This document shows positions 34,533 through 43,386 of a DNA stretch of 64,000 nucleotides, one piece after another (within the stretch, counting starts at the first letter, position 1; each line of letters opens with the position of its first letter). Source of the stretch: UBA1535 sp002323775 (GTDB taxonomy: Bacteria > Bacillota > Clostridia > Tissierellales > Sedimentibacteraceae); contig DAMAHZ010000008.1 of the NCBI GenBank assembly GCA_031993545.1, positions 7,178-71,177 of the forward strand, read 5' to 3'. The position numbers were made by a program, and so were the translations under genes. The notes under the pieces are model-generated. The model was not told the origin of the DNA. It saw only the letters and a list, made by a program, of their open reading frames with translations, and searched no databases.

Positions 34533-34682
34533 TTGTATCCACCTCACTGTCTTAAAAAATCAAATGCTTGACCTTTATATTGTAGCATAATTAATACAAA
34601 CAGTAAATAACAATTTATATTAGCAAAACAAACTATATTTGCATAAATTATTAATAATAATATTTTATAAGTAGGTGATTGT

Positions 34683-35540
34683 ATCGAAAACTTAGCTTTA
34701 GTTCTTAGTGGTGGTGGAGCAAAGGGCGCATATCAGCTTGGAGTAATAAATGCACTTGTCCAATATGGCTTATATGACAAAATTACTGGTTTTTCAGGCG
34801 CATCCATAGGTTCTCTTAATATGGCTCTTGTCGAAAGCGTAGGCATTGATAAAGCTATTGATATTTGGCAAAACAGGGTAAGTGATATATTTTTTGCTGA
34901 TAGTATAAATATTTATGAAATCATGAATATGCTAAGAAGTATAAAAACAAATACTCCACTAAAAAATTCTTACTTAGGCGACCGTAAAAAATTAGTTGAA
35001 CTGTTTAAAGAATTTAAAATAGAAAATCTATCGGCTTCTGATAAAGTGATGTACGCAAGCAGTGTGGATATAACTGATATTCCTAAAGAGCTAAGAGGTA
35101 TAAGGGCTGCGTTAAGCGCTTATGAAAAAATACCTGTCGGCAAAATATCATACTTAGTGTTAAATTATAAAAACATTGAAAATACATATAAAATTCTATT
35201 GGCATCTTCAGCTCTCCCCCTAATTTTTGAGCCTATAGAGATAAATGATAAGCATTATATTGACGGCGGTCTGATTGATAATGTACCTATTAAGCCTTTG
35301 CATGACTACGGGTATAAGGATATAATAGTAATTTCAAACGATAATGAAACATCATTAGAAGAATTAAAGGAAAAATTTCCAGATTCCAATCTGCATCTAA
35401 TTAATCCGGATCATGATTTAGGAAATCTTTTTAATGGGACTTTAAATTTTAATAAGAATAAAATTTCTCATTTAATTAATCTTGGGTATAAGGATGGAAT
35501 GAAGTTTAGCAAAGAATTTATTAGTCAAATGGAGGTTTGA
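34683..35540 (+). CDS. Patatin-like phospholipase with no canonical start codon
   Basis: Predicted Ser-Asp acyl hydrolase. The open frame reads ENLALVLSGGGAKGAYQLG (oxyanion hole), FSGASIGSLN (nucleophile GxSxG) and later YIDGGLIDNVP (catalytic Asp). These begin upstream of the first in-frame ATG (34821), so the gene must start near 34683. Only ATC at 34683 lies at proper distance from AGGTG; alternatively TTG at 34679 starts the gene if one base (C34685) is extra, giving an M-Y-E-N-L start. So either a rare start codon or a one-base indel. 286 codons from ATC. Ends before a 130-bp palindrome. Confidence 0.8.
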   Translation: MENLALVLSGGGAKGAYQLGVINALVQYGLYDKITGFSGASIGSLNMALVESVGIDKAIDIWQNRVSDIFFADSINIYEIMNMLRSIKTNTPLKNSYLGDRKKLVELFKEFKIENLSASDKVMYASSVDITDIPKELRGIRAALSAYEKIPVGKISYLVLNYKNIENTYKILLASSALPLIFEPIEINDKHYIDGGLIDNVPIKPLHDYGYKDIIVISNDNETSLEELKEKFPDSNLHLINPDHDLGNLFNGTLNFNKNKISHLINLGYKDGMKFSKEFISQMEV

Positions 35541-35623
35541 TTAGTATATTTAGTGCGTCTAATATGTCTATAGTACATCTATTGAAAAATTAGTAGAGCT
35601 TTTCTCTTTGATATACACTATCT

Positions 35624-35753
35624 CGAAGCTTAGTTTAGCAGTATAAATAAAAAACGGTTGTCGAGCCTATAACTCCATTTACCTTGTAAAATCAAGGCAA
35701 AGGGAGTTAAGAAGCAGAAACCGTTTTTTATTTATATTGCTTCCTTAGCTACG
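35624..35753. repeat. 130-bp imperfect palindrome
   Basis: Arms of about 62 bases around TAAAAT (35687-35692). The inner stem is CCTTG/CAAGG, then AACTCC/GGAGTT. A perfect outer stretch is TATAAATAAAAAACGGTT pairing with AACCGTTTTTTATTTATA, then AGCTTAG/CTTAGCT-like ends. It lies between convergent genes (stops 35540 and 35781). It could serve as a strong terminator, but its length is more like a small mobile palindromic element. Confidence 0.75.
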
Positions 35754-35780
35754 TAAAGAAAAATAAAACAAATTTTTAAT

Positions 35781-36776
35781 TTAAAAATTTAAAAAGAATG
35801 TTCTTGATATTATCAATGCTGATATTGCAATCCAAAATACTATCATTCCTATTGATAACAGTGATGTTGATACTTTCATTTGCTCTTGTTGTTCTGGTGG
35901 CGTTTCCTCAACTAATTTTGGAAATAGTGCTTTTCTTTTTGTTGCAAAGAGTGTAATTCCTACTATTATGCACAAAAATACTATAAGCACTGAAACGGCT
36001 GTTGCTATTTTGCTGCCACTTAAAATAAGGCTTGGAAATACGACAGAACCTAATGTATTGATTACAACGTGTAAAATTATAGCATATTTAATAGTACCTG
36101 AGTTAATTGTTATATGTGCTAGTATTATTCCTAAAACGAAAGCATATAGAATTTGGTATAAATTTCCATGAAATAGGCCAAAGGCAAATGCTGAAACTAT
36201 AATTGAAAGTCTTTTACCAAATGGTAATAATTTATTAAGCAATACTTTTCTGAACATTATCTCCTCAACTACTGGCGCTACAATGCAAACAAATATAAAT
36301 GTATATATAAGGTTTGAAGTGCTTATTATTGCTTGAAGCGGATTAATAATATCCGTCCCTTTTAAATATGCTATTAAAGCATTAATTGCTACTGTTATTA
36401 TATTAGAAACATATAAAGCTGCAAGACTAATGAATATCAAGCTAACTATTTGCATAAAAGAATATTTTTTTATTTTATTAGTGCCTTCTTCTTCATTTAC
36501 TAGCTCTTTTGATAAGGTATATTCGCTTATTTCATCTTCACCGCTATAATTAGGAATTATCTTCATAAGTATTCTAAACATTGTATAACCTATAGCATAT
36601 AGTCCTATAGCATTTACTGTCAAGGCAAACCATGGTTCAAAGCTTATGTGTGGAGCCCATGTTGCAACAGCATAAAAAATAAGATTATTAGCTATAAATG
36701 CTACTGCCATTGTGGCAGTTAATATCAAGCCTATCCATGTTGATATGTGTTTTAATTGCTTTTTTTTAAGTTCCAT
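35781..36776 (-). CDS. CPBP family intramembrane glutamic endopeptidase
   Basis: 331 residues with about eight membrane helices. The Abi/CPBP (Rce1-like) motifs are VAPVVEEIMFRKVLL (EExxxR) and FGLFHGNLYQ (FxxxH), positioned in neighbouring helices. Such proteases occur in bacteriocin immunity, but most are of unknown role, and this one is not near the RiPP locus. AAAGGAT precedes the ATG. Single gene, convergent with the patatin. Confidence 0.9.
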   Translation of the reverse strand: MELKKKQLKHISTWIGLILTATMAVAFIANNLIFYAVATWAPHISFEPWFALTVNAIGLYAIGYTMFRILMKIIPNYSGEDEISEYTLSKELVNEEEGTNKIKKYSFMQIVSLIFISLAALYVSNIITVAINALIAYLKGTDIINPLQAIISTSNLIYTFIFVCIVAPVVEEIMFRKVLLNKLLPFGKRLSIIVSAFAFGLFHGNLYQILYAFVLGIILAHITINSGTIKYAIILHVVINTLGSVVFPSLILSGSKIATAVSVLIVFLCIIVGITLFATKRKALFPKLVEETPPEQQEQMKVSTSLLSIGMIVFWIAISALIISRTFFLNF

Positions 36777-37140
36777 TTAATTTACAATCCTTTCTTTTTT
36801 TACAAAAATAAAACTGTGTATATTAGAAATTATATTATAACATAGCTTTTCTAAGCAAACTATTTAATAATTAATTTTACTATAAAACAACATTATAAAT
36901 CAAATAATTTTAACCATTTTTGGTTAATAAAGTTTTTAATAAGTATATATTCTATATATTCAAAACAAAATAAACGTAATTATTATTTTTTCAAAATAAA
37001 AACATTTGGCTTTCCATATGGTTTAATAATATACTTGTATTATTCGACAAAATATGGTATATTTTTTCTAATATAATAGTGTGGAGGACTTCACGTATGT
37101 GAATCATCTAACACATATTAATTATAAGGAGGACTTTTTA
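36777..37140. other. Intergenic region with bacteriohemerythrin promoter
   Basis: AT-rich and non-coding. A consensus -10 TATAAT lies at 37072-37077; TCGACA at 37044 is 22 bases upstream and too far for a standard -35. AAGGAGG at about 37127 serves the next gene. Nothing else is seen. Confidence 0.5.
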
Positions 37141-37545
37141 ATGATATACACTTTTGACAAAAGTTTAGAAACAGGAAACGCAGCAATAGATGCACAGCAC
37201 AAAGAGCTTATAAATGCTGTAAATAATCTTTTGGAAGCTTGTGCAAAGGGAATGGGTCGTGCAGAAATACAATCTACTGTAAAATTTTTAGCTGATTATA
37301 CTGTTAAGCATTTTGCTGATGAAGAAAAGCTACAAAAGCAATATAATTATCCTGGATATGCAGCTCATAAAAAACTACATGATGATTTTAAAACAGAGGT
37401 TAATGCTATAATTGATGATTATGTTAAGGACGGAGCTACTGTTGCTTTGACTTTTAAAATTAATACTAAGGTTGCAGCTTGGCTTATAAATCACATAAAG
37501 GGTGAAGATAAAAAAGTTGCAGCATTTATAAAAAACGGTAAATAA
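37141..37545 (+). CDS. Bacteriohemerythrin
   Basis: 134 residues binding O2 at a non-heme di-iron site; in anaerobes it is thought to store, deliver or scavenge oxygen. Iron ligands are visible: DAQHKELI, HFADEEKLQ, AAHKKLHDDF and NHIKGEDKK (HxxxE and HxxxD patterns). The ATG at 37141 follows AAGGAGG; the longer frame from 37081 is not supported. It ends within a terminator hairpin. Confidence 0.95.
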   Translation: MIYTFDKSLETGNAAIDAQHKELINAVNNLLEACAKGMGRAEIQSTVKFLADYTVKHFADEEKLQKQYNYPGYAAHKKLHDDFKTEVNAIIDDYVKDGATVALTFKINTKVAAWLINHIKGEDKKVAAFIKNGK

Positions 37546-37561
37546 TTATTTACCGTTTTTT
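37530..37561. terminator. Bidirectional terminator after bacteriohemerythrin
   Basis: AAAAAACGGTAAAT pairs with ATTTACCGTTTTTT, overlapping the last codons of the gene, between convergent genes. Confidence 0.85.
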
Positions 37562-37571
37562 CATTTTTACA

Positions 37572-39731
37572 TTAAATTAACAACTCTGAGATTTTTCCGG
37601 TATATAACACATACAACTCGTGCAATGCTCGTGTTATAGCTACGTACAGAAGCTTAATATCAGAATCACATACCAGATAATTTTCACTGCTTGCATCCCA
37701 TAAAATAACTGCATCAAATTCTAATCCTTTTGACATTTGTATCGGCATAACCATCACACCATTTATAAAGCTTGATTCAGAATCTGCATTTATATTTTGA
37801 AGCTCTATATGCTTAGATAATGAATTACTTACTATATCTGCCTCTCCCTGTGTTCTGCAAATTACAGCCACCATTTTAAAACCATTTTTTAATATGTCAT
37901 CGATTATTTTCAATGATTTTGTTACAGTCTCATCAAAATTATCAGTGTTGATAATTTGAGGCTCTTTTCCATGTCTGACAAACGGTTCTATTTCATAGGT
38001 TTTAAATTCTGCTTTTTTTAATACCTTTATCGCTAAATTAGATATCTCTATCGTATTTCTATAGCTTTTGCTTAGTGTGTAGAATTTATCATGTCTTGAT
38101 GTGAAAATCTCGTTTGTTAAGCATTCCCAATCATTCATACCTATATCATAATTTATGTTTTGGGAAATATCCCCCATTATTGCAAAATACGACTTGTCAA
38201 ACACATTTCTGAGTACGTAAAATATAGAAGCTCCAAAATCCTGTGCTTCGTCAACTACTATATACTTTACATCCTCAAACTTCTTACTTGTGCAAAGTCT
38301 TTTCTTTATCAAATTTAGCATACTTATGTCAAATATATCAAATTTATTTTCATTTATCTGCTTGATTATATTATCTATATTTTTTACATAAATACTTAAA
38401 TTTTCGCTGTCTTTGAATTTTTCTTTTAAAGCTAAAAGAAACTCACTGTATATAGAAATTATGTTTAATTTATTTTTACTATCTCCAAAATATTTTGAAA
38501 AATCTCTAAGCACATCCATAAATCTAGCTTCAGCATTAAATTTCAAGCCTTTTTCAATACGCTCCTTGACCTCCGGCATTTCTTTAGAAACTAATTTGAC
38601 ATTAGGATTATTCTCTATAAATGCAATTATCTTATTTTTTAACTGCTCGTTTAATATAGAAATTTTCTCTTGCATAGATTTTTCTTTAAAGGTCTGCAAT
38701 AAATTTATAATGTTACTTTTTTCCATTACCACATAACCATTAATTGCAATATTTTCAACAGGGATATTATCATGCTCGTAGATTTTCAAGTATTTTTCTA
38801 AAGCCTTAACAAAACCTATTTTACCTTTGAAAGCCATGTCAAGACTATTGTCATCAGAATATTTATCGACAAATTTGAACTTATTTTTAGTCTTTGGAAT
38901 ATACTCTGATATAAATTCATAGAAAAATGTTGATAATACCATGTTTTTTATATCACCTACATCAAGAGACGGCAAAATACTTGTGATATAATTTAAAAAC
39001 ATTTTATTGCTACCTAAAATATAAAAATTCTCCGAGTTAAAAATATCCTTGAAATTATATAGTAAGAACGATACTCTGTGCATGGCTACAGTCGTTTTTC
39101 CGCTTCCTGCCCCGCCCTGCACAATTATATTGTGAAAATAGCTATCTCTAATTATTCTGTTTTGGTCTTTTTGAATAGTTGCAACTATTTCACTCAACAC
39201 AGCCTCTTTATTTTTTGCTAAATATTTTGTTAATAGTTCATCAGCTGCAACTGTATTTACATCATAAAAATCGACAAGCTTGCTGTTTACTATCTCTATT
39301 GTTCTTTTCAATTTTAAATCTAAATCAAGATCTTCATTTTCAAAAATTTTTAATTTATTATCACCTAATTGACAATCATAGTAAACAGAGGATATAGGCG
39401 CTCTCCAATCTACTGTCAGAGTATTATCCTTGGTATCTTGAATTCCGTGCTTTCCAATATATAAGCTAAAATCTTTAGACTCATTCTTATCAGTATAATC
39501 TATTCTTCCAAAATATGGATTTAATAAAGCTGTGTTATTATTTCTAAGATTTTTTTCAATCAATTCAAGATGATTTGATACAACATTCAATTCATTGCTA
39601 TTTTTTACTGTTTTAATCTTCTTACTGAAAACTAACTTTGATTTATTATAATAATCAATATTTAGCGATAACTCTTTCAAAACCTCCGATAGCTTATTTT
39701 CTTCGTAAATTCTTTCGTTATTTTTGGTCAT
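37572..39731 (-). CDS. helD: UvrD/Rep-like helicase HelD, RNA polymerase-recycling ATPase
   Basis: About 719 residues. Starts MTKNNERIYEENKLSEVL with an N-terminal coiled-coil segment. Superfamily 1 motifs follow: Walker A QGGAGSGKTTVAMHRV, motif II VVDEAQDFG, motif III MGDISQNIN, and motif VI VAITRALHELYVL. The ordering with a long insertion matches HelD, which removes stalled RNA polymerase from DNA in Bacillota. The ATG at 39731 follows GGAGG. Length is a little below B. subtilis HelD. A short secondary helicase role cannot be excluded. Confidence 0.88.
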   Translation of the reverse strand: MTKNNERIYEENKLSEVLKELSLNIDYYNKSKLVFSKKIKTVKNSNELNVVSNHLELIEKNLRNNNTALLNPYFGRIDYTDKNESKDFSLYIGKHGIQDTKDNTLTVDWRAPISSVYYDCQLGDNKLKIFENEDLDLDLKLKRTIEIVNSKLVDFYDVNTVAADELLTKYLAKNKEAVLSEIVATIQKDQNRIIRDSYFHNIIVQGGAGSGKTTVAMHRVSFLLYNFKDIFNSENFYILGSNKMFLNYITSILPSLDVGDIKNMVLSTFFYEFISEYIPKTKNKFKFVDKYSDDNSLDMAFKGKIGFVKALEKYLKIYEHDNIPVENIAINGYVVMEKSNIINLLQTFKEKSMQEKISILNEQLKNKIIAFIENNPNVKLVSKEMPEVKERIEKGLKFNAEARFMDVLRDFSKYFGDSKNKLNIISIYSEFLLALKEKFKDSENLSIYVKNIDNIIKQINENKFDIFDISMLNLIKKRLCTSKKFEDVKYIVVDEAQDFGASIFYVLRNVFDKSYFAIMGDISQNINYDIGMNDWECLTNEIFTSRHDKFYTLSKSYRNTIEISNLAIKVLKKAEFKTYEIEPFVRHGKEPQIINTDNFDETVTKSLKIIDDILKNGFKMVAVICRTQGEADIVSNSLSKHIELQNINADSESSFINGVMVMPIQMSKGLEFDAVILWDASSENYLVCDSDIKLLYVAITRALHELYVLYTGKISELLI

Positions 39732-39835
39732 ATAAATTACCTCCATGTTTACTCTCAAAAAAATTATATCAGATAAAAAAAATAATACTAGACTTATAAT
39801 TTCGATTGTGATATGATGATAGTAGAAAATTACCT

Positions 39836-39870
39836 AAAAAACCTCTTTGTAAAAAAGAGGTTTTTTGTTT
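39836..39870. terminator. Hairpin terminator upstream of helD
   Basis: AAAAAACCTCTTT pairs with AAAGAGGTTTTTT, with T-tracts on both strands. It insulates helD from upstream transcription. Confidence 0.7.
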
Positions 39871-40030
39871 ATATTTCAACATTTTTTTGAATTGTGTGTA
39901 AATCTTACTCTTAAAAATAGTCTTAATTTTTATATAAAATCTCCTCTTTAGCAATTAAAAAAATATTTTTATTTAATTTTTTATATAAATATTTTTAAAT
40001 TTTTGAGTAATGATGCAATAACTTTCTACA

Positions 40031-40077
40031 TAACAAAAAGGTCTTATCTTATTTATTGATAACACCTTTTTTTGTTT
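40031..40077 (-). terminator. Terminator of the DUF4044-like peptide gene
   Basis: On the minus strand AAAGGTGTTATC pairs with GATAAGACCTTTTT, directly after the stop codon at 40078. Confidence 0.78.
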
Positions 40078-40185
40078 TTATCCTATGAATGCCATAATTC
40101 CAGATATTAACGCTGATCCAATCATTAAAACAACTAGGATTAAGCACATTATCTTTACTGTTTTTTGCATTCTGTTTCCATACAT
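40078..40185 (-). CDS. 35-residue membrane peptide, DUF4044/Prli42-like
   Basis: A very short gene. MYGNRMQKTVKIMCLIL leads into one hydrophobic helix (VVLMIGSALISGIMAFIG). The layout, a short basic N-terminus with one membrane helix and a small-residue GxxxAxxxG-like end, matches DUF4044 peptides; the Listeria member Prli42 anchors the stressosome. No stressosome gene is in view. AAGGAAG lies 9 bases before the ATG and a terminator follows, which supports expression. The family call rests on pattern and size only. Confidence 0.65.
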   Translation of the reverse strand: MYGNRMQKTVKIMCLILVVLMIGSALISGIMAFIG

Positions 40186-40226
40186 ATGAACACACTTCCT
40201 TTTTAAACAAATTAGAATCTATTTTA

Positions 40227-40859
40227 TTATGGTATTAATTTTTCAATATTAGAAAAATCATCTATAATATGTTCAATATTATACTGATTTCTCAATTCTT
40301 CTATTTCTATTGACCAGCTTACTAATACCGGAGTAGCATTTGCATTGATTGCACACTCTATATCATATTTTGAATCACCTACAAATAGAACCTTATCAGG
40401 GCTTGTACCTAACATGTCTATAGCTTTCCACAGCGGCTCTGGATGTGGTTTGTGATTTTTTGTATCCTCTACGGCTATGACTACATCAAAATATTTTTCT
40501 ATATCGAAATCACGCAAAGCCTGCTCTACTGAAAACCTCATTCTTGAAGTAACTATAGCAGTTTTTATGTTTTTTGACTTTAAATATTGCAGTATTTCTT
40601 TCGTATTGTTAAAAAGCTTTACATCGTCATTAAATCTGCTTACTTGATATTCCCTATATTCCTTCATCACTTCCTCTAAAGGCTGTGTAAACTCTCTCTC
40701 AAGAGTTACCTTCAAGGGCTCTCCAAAAAACTTGCTAATATATTCTATTGGTTTTTCTTCACCGTGAAATTTTTTATATACTGTTTGAAAAGAATTTATA
40801 ACGAGTCCTGATGTATCTGCTAATGTCCCATCAAAATCAAATATAACTGTATCTAACAT
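40227..40859 (-). CDS. HAD family hydrolase, PpaX/phosphoglycolate phosphatase-like
   Basis: 210 residues with HAD motif I DFDGTLADT, motif II VTSRM, motif III KPHPEPLWKA and motif IV VGDSKYDIECA. The cap domain is of the small helical type. Best fit is a pyrophosphatase PpaX or phosphoglycolate phosphatase, but HAD substrate calls from sequence are unreliable. It is on the same strand as tex, about 135 bases downstream, with no clear signals between. Confidence 0.85.
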   Translation of the reverse strand: MLDTVIFDFDGTLADTSGLVINSFQTVYKKFHGEEKPIEYISKFFGEPLKVTLEREFTQPLEEVMKEYREYQVSRFNDDVKLFNNTKEILQYLKSKNIKTAIVTSRMRFSVEQALRDFDIEKYFDVVIAVEDTKNHKPHPEPLWKAIDMLGTSPDKVLFVGDSKYDIECAINANATPVLVSWSIEIEELRNQYNIEHIIDDFSNIEKLIP

Positions 40860-40994
40860 CTATTTTCTCCTTGTTTTTTTCTGCATTCTAGTTCGACTAA
40901 TAGTATGTTTTGACAAAGGGGGAACGAGTTTCCTTTGTCCCTCACTCTGTCTAATTTATCTGAATTTTAATTTGTTAAATATAAACAATTATAA

Positions 40995-43292
40995 CTATTT
41001 CATTGTCAAACCAATTCTTTGTCTTTGTATATCAATGTTCTTAATTTTTACTGAAACTATGTCTCCTACCTGAACAAGCTCCATAGGATGCTTGATGTAT
41101 TTTTCTGACATCTCAGATAAATGCACCAATCCGTCATTTTTAAGTCCAACATCAACAAAAGCTCCAAAATCAACAACATTTCTTACTGTGCCTGTAAGTA
41201 CCATGCCCTCTTTTAAATCCTCTATTTTTAATACATCATTTCTAAATATTGGCTTTGGCATCTCATCTCTTACATCTCGTCCTGGTTTTTTAAGCTCCTC
41301 AACTATGTCGGTTAAGGTAGGAATACCAACATTCAAATCATCAGCTAAGACCTTTATCCTTGCATCAAAAAGCTCTTTTGCAGATTTTCTTTCTTTATGC
41401 TCATCCGGCTTTTGCTTTAATAATGCTAAGGCTTCTAAGCCCTTAAGTCTTTGTCCAGATTGCTCAGGCTTAATTTGTTTAATTTCCTTTTTTTCTTCCT
41501 TTATTTTTAGAGTGCTTACTCTTTGTCCTATATCAGATAATCTGCTATTTTTTACATCATCAATGGCATATCCAAGTCTTGTTAAAAGATTTTGTGCTAT
41601 CTCATATGATTCAGGGTGAACAGATGTCTTATCAAGTGGATTTTCGCCATCTGTTATTCTTAAAAATCCTGCACATTGTTCAAAAGCTTTATCTCCAAGC
41701 TGTTTTACCTTTTTAAGCTCTTTTCTATTGGTAAATTTTCCATTTTCTTCTCTGTATGAAACTATATTCTGGGCAATAGTCTTTGATATACCAGAAACAT
41801 ATTGTAAAAGTGCTGGTGAAGCAGTGTTTAGATCTACTCCTACGCTATTAACGCAGTCCTCTACAACTCCGTCAAGAGCTTCTCCTAACCTGTTTTGGTT
41901 GACATCATGCTGATATTGTCCAACTCCAATGCTCTTTGGATCTATTTTTACAAGCTCAGCAAGTGGGTCTTGAAGCCTTCTTCCTATTGATATAGCTCCT
42001 CTTATCGTAACATCTAAGTCTGGATATTCTTCTTGTGCGAGCTTTGAAGCTGAGTAAACAGAAGCTCCTGCTTCGCTTACTATTGTGTATGATACTTTTT
42101 TATTTATTTTGCTTAGCATATCGGCAACTACAGACTCAGTTTCTCTTGAAGCAGTTCCATTGCCTATTGGAATTATGTCGATATCATATTTCTTTATCCA
42201 TTCAGACATGAGTTTTTGTGATTTTTCAACTTCGTTTCTTGGTTCATTTGGATAAACAGCAGTATAATCAAGAAGTTTTCCAGTTCCATCTAACGCAGCA
42301 AGCTTACAGCCTGTTCTAAAGCTTGGGTCAATAGCTAAAACATTGACATCCTTAACAGGTGAAATCATAAGAAGATTTTTTGTGTTCTTGCCAAAAACCT
42401 TGATTGCTTCTTCCTCGGCTCTTTCAGTAAGTAAGTTTCTAACTTCTCTTTCGATTGATGGAGCTATAAGTCTCTTATATCCATCTTCTATTGCTGATTT
42501 ATAAAATTTAGATGTGCTTGCGTTTTCGTTTTTGATTTCAGCAGTAAACAAATAGTCAAGTATTCTATCGTCAGGAGTATTTAGCTTGACTTTTAGAACT
42601 TTTTCCTTTTCTCCTCTATTTATTGCTAAAATTCTGTGGTTTACAATTGTTTTAACAGCTTCTTCATATTTGTAATACATTTCGTAAACTGTTTTTTGTT
42701 CTTCGTCAACTGCTTCACTTGAAATTATAGCGTAATCAATATAAATTTCTCTGATTTTCTTTCTGTATTCAGCATTGTCAGAAACTATTTCAGCAATTAT
42801 ATCCATAGCACCAGCAAATGCGTCTTTAGTATTTTTTACTTCTTTTTCTTCGTTTATGAAATTTGCTGCCATTGCATCGAAATCTTCTGATGTAGAATTT
42901 TGTGATAAAATGATATTAGCTAAAGGTTCCAATCCTCTTTCCTTAGCCTTGGAAGCACGAGTAGATTTTTTTTGTTTAAATGGTCTATACAAATCTTCTA
43001 ATCTTTGTAAAACTTCAGCTTTTAATATTTCTTCTTTTAATTCTTCAGTTAATTTGCCTTGCTCATCTATAAGGCGTATAACTTCTTCTTTTCTTTCTTC
43101 TAGGTTTCTAAGATATATTAATCTTTCGTATAAGTCTCTAAGTACAACATCATCAAGTGAACCCGTCTGCTCTTTTCTATAACGAGCTATAAAAGGTATA
43201 GTATTGCCCTCGTCAATAAGTTTTACAGTGTTTTCCACTTGATTTAGCTTTAAATTAAATTCTTTGCACAGTAAATTTATAATATCCGTCAT
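40995..43292 (-). CDS. tex: Transcription accessory protein Tex (S1 RNA-binding)
   Basis: 765 residues. Starts MTDIINLLCKEFNLKLNQVE; YqgF-like RNase H domain around DPSFRTGCKLAALDGTGKLL, two helix-hairpin-helix stretches (YVSGISKTIAQNIVSYREENG), and a C-terminal S1 domain (GTVRNVVDFGAFVDVGLKND). Binds nucleic acids and affects transcription or RNA decay. GGAAGG precedes the ATG. Full length for the family. Confidence 0.95.
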   Translation of the reverse strand: MTDIINLLCKEFNLKLNQVENTVKLIDEGNTIPFIARYRKEQTGSLDDVVLRDLYERLIYLRNLEERKEEVIRLIDEQGKLTEELKEEILKAEVLQRLEDLYRPFKQKKSTRASKAKERGLEPLANIILSQNSTSEDFDAMAANFINEEKEVKNTKDAFAGAMDIIAEIVSDNAEYRKKIREIYIDYAIISSEAVDEEQKTVYEMYYKYEEAVKTIVNHRILAINRGEKEKVLKVKLNTPDDRILDYLFTAEIKNENASTSKFYKSAIEDGYKRLIAPSIEREVRNLLTERAEEEAIKVFGKNTKNLLMISPVKDVNVLAIDPSFRTGCKLAALDGTGKLLDYTAVYPNEPRNEVEKSQKLMSEWIKKYDIDIIPIGNGTASRETESVVADMLSKINKKVSYTIVSEAGASVYSASKLAQEEYPDLDVTIRGAISIGRRLQDPLAELVKIDPKSIGVGQYQHDVNQNRLGEALDGVVEDCVNSVGVDLNTASPALLQYVSGISKTIAQNIVSYREENGKFTNRKELKKVKQLGDKAFEQCAGFLRITDGENPLDKTSVHPESYEIAQNLLTRLGYAIDDVKNSRLSDIGQRVSTLKIKEEKKEIKQIKPEQSGQRLKGLEALALLKQKPDEHKERKSAKELFDARIKVLADDLNVGIPTLTDIVEELKKPGRDVRDEMPKPIFRNDVLKIEDLKEGMVLTGTVRNVVDFGAFVDVGLKNDGLVHLSEMSEKYIKHPMELVQVGDIVSVKIKNIDIQRQRIGLTMK

Positions 43293-43386
43293 TGTATAAT
43301 TCCTTCCTTTATGAAAATTTTAATTCTCCACTCTTAACTTCTAACTATTTATATGTCTTTGCATATGTTTTTTCTTTATTTATCGC

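Noticed and set aside
35781..36776. CPBP protease as immunity or leader protease for the RiPP locus
   Set aside because: It is 13 kb away, lacks the locus operator, and CPBP proteins are common outside bacteriocin loci.
39769..39954. 61-codon minus-strand reading frame upstream of helD
   Set aside because: It runs through a terminator hairpin, has no ribosome binding site and has low-complexity content.
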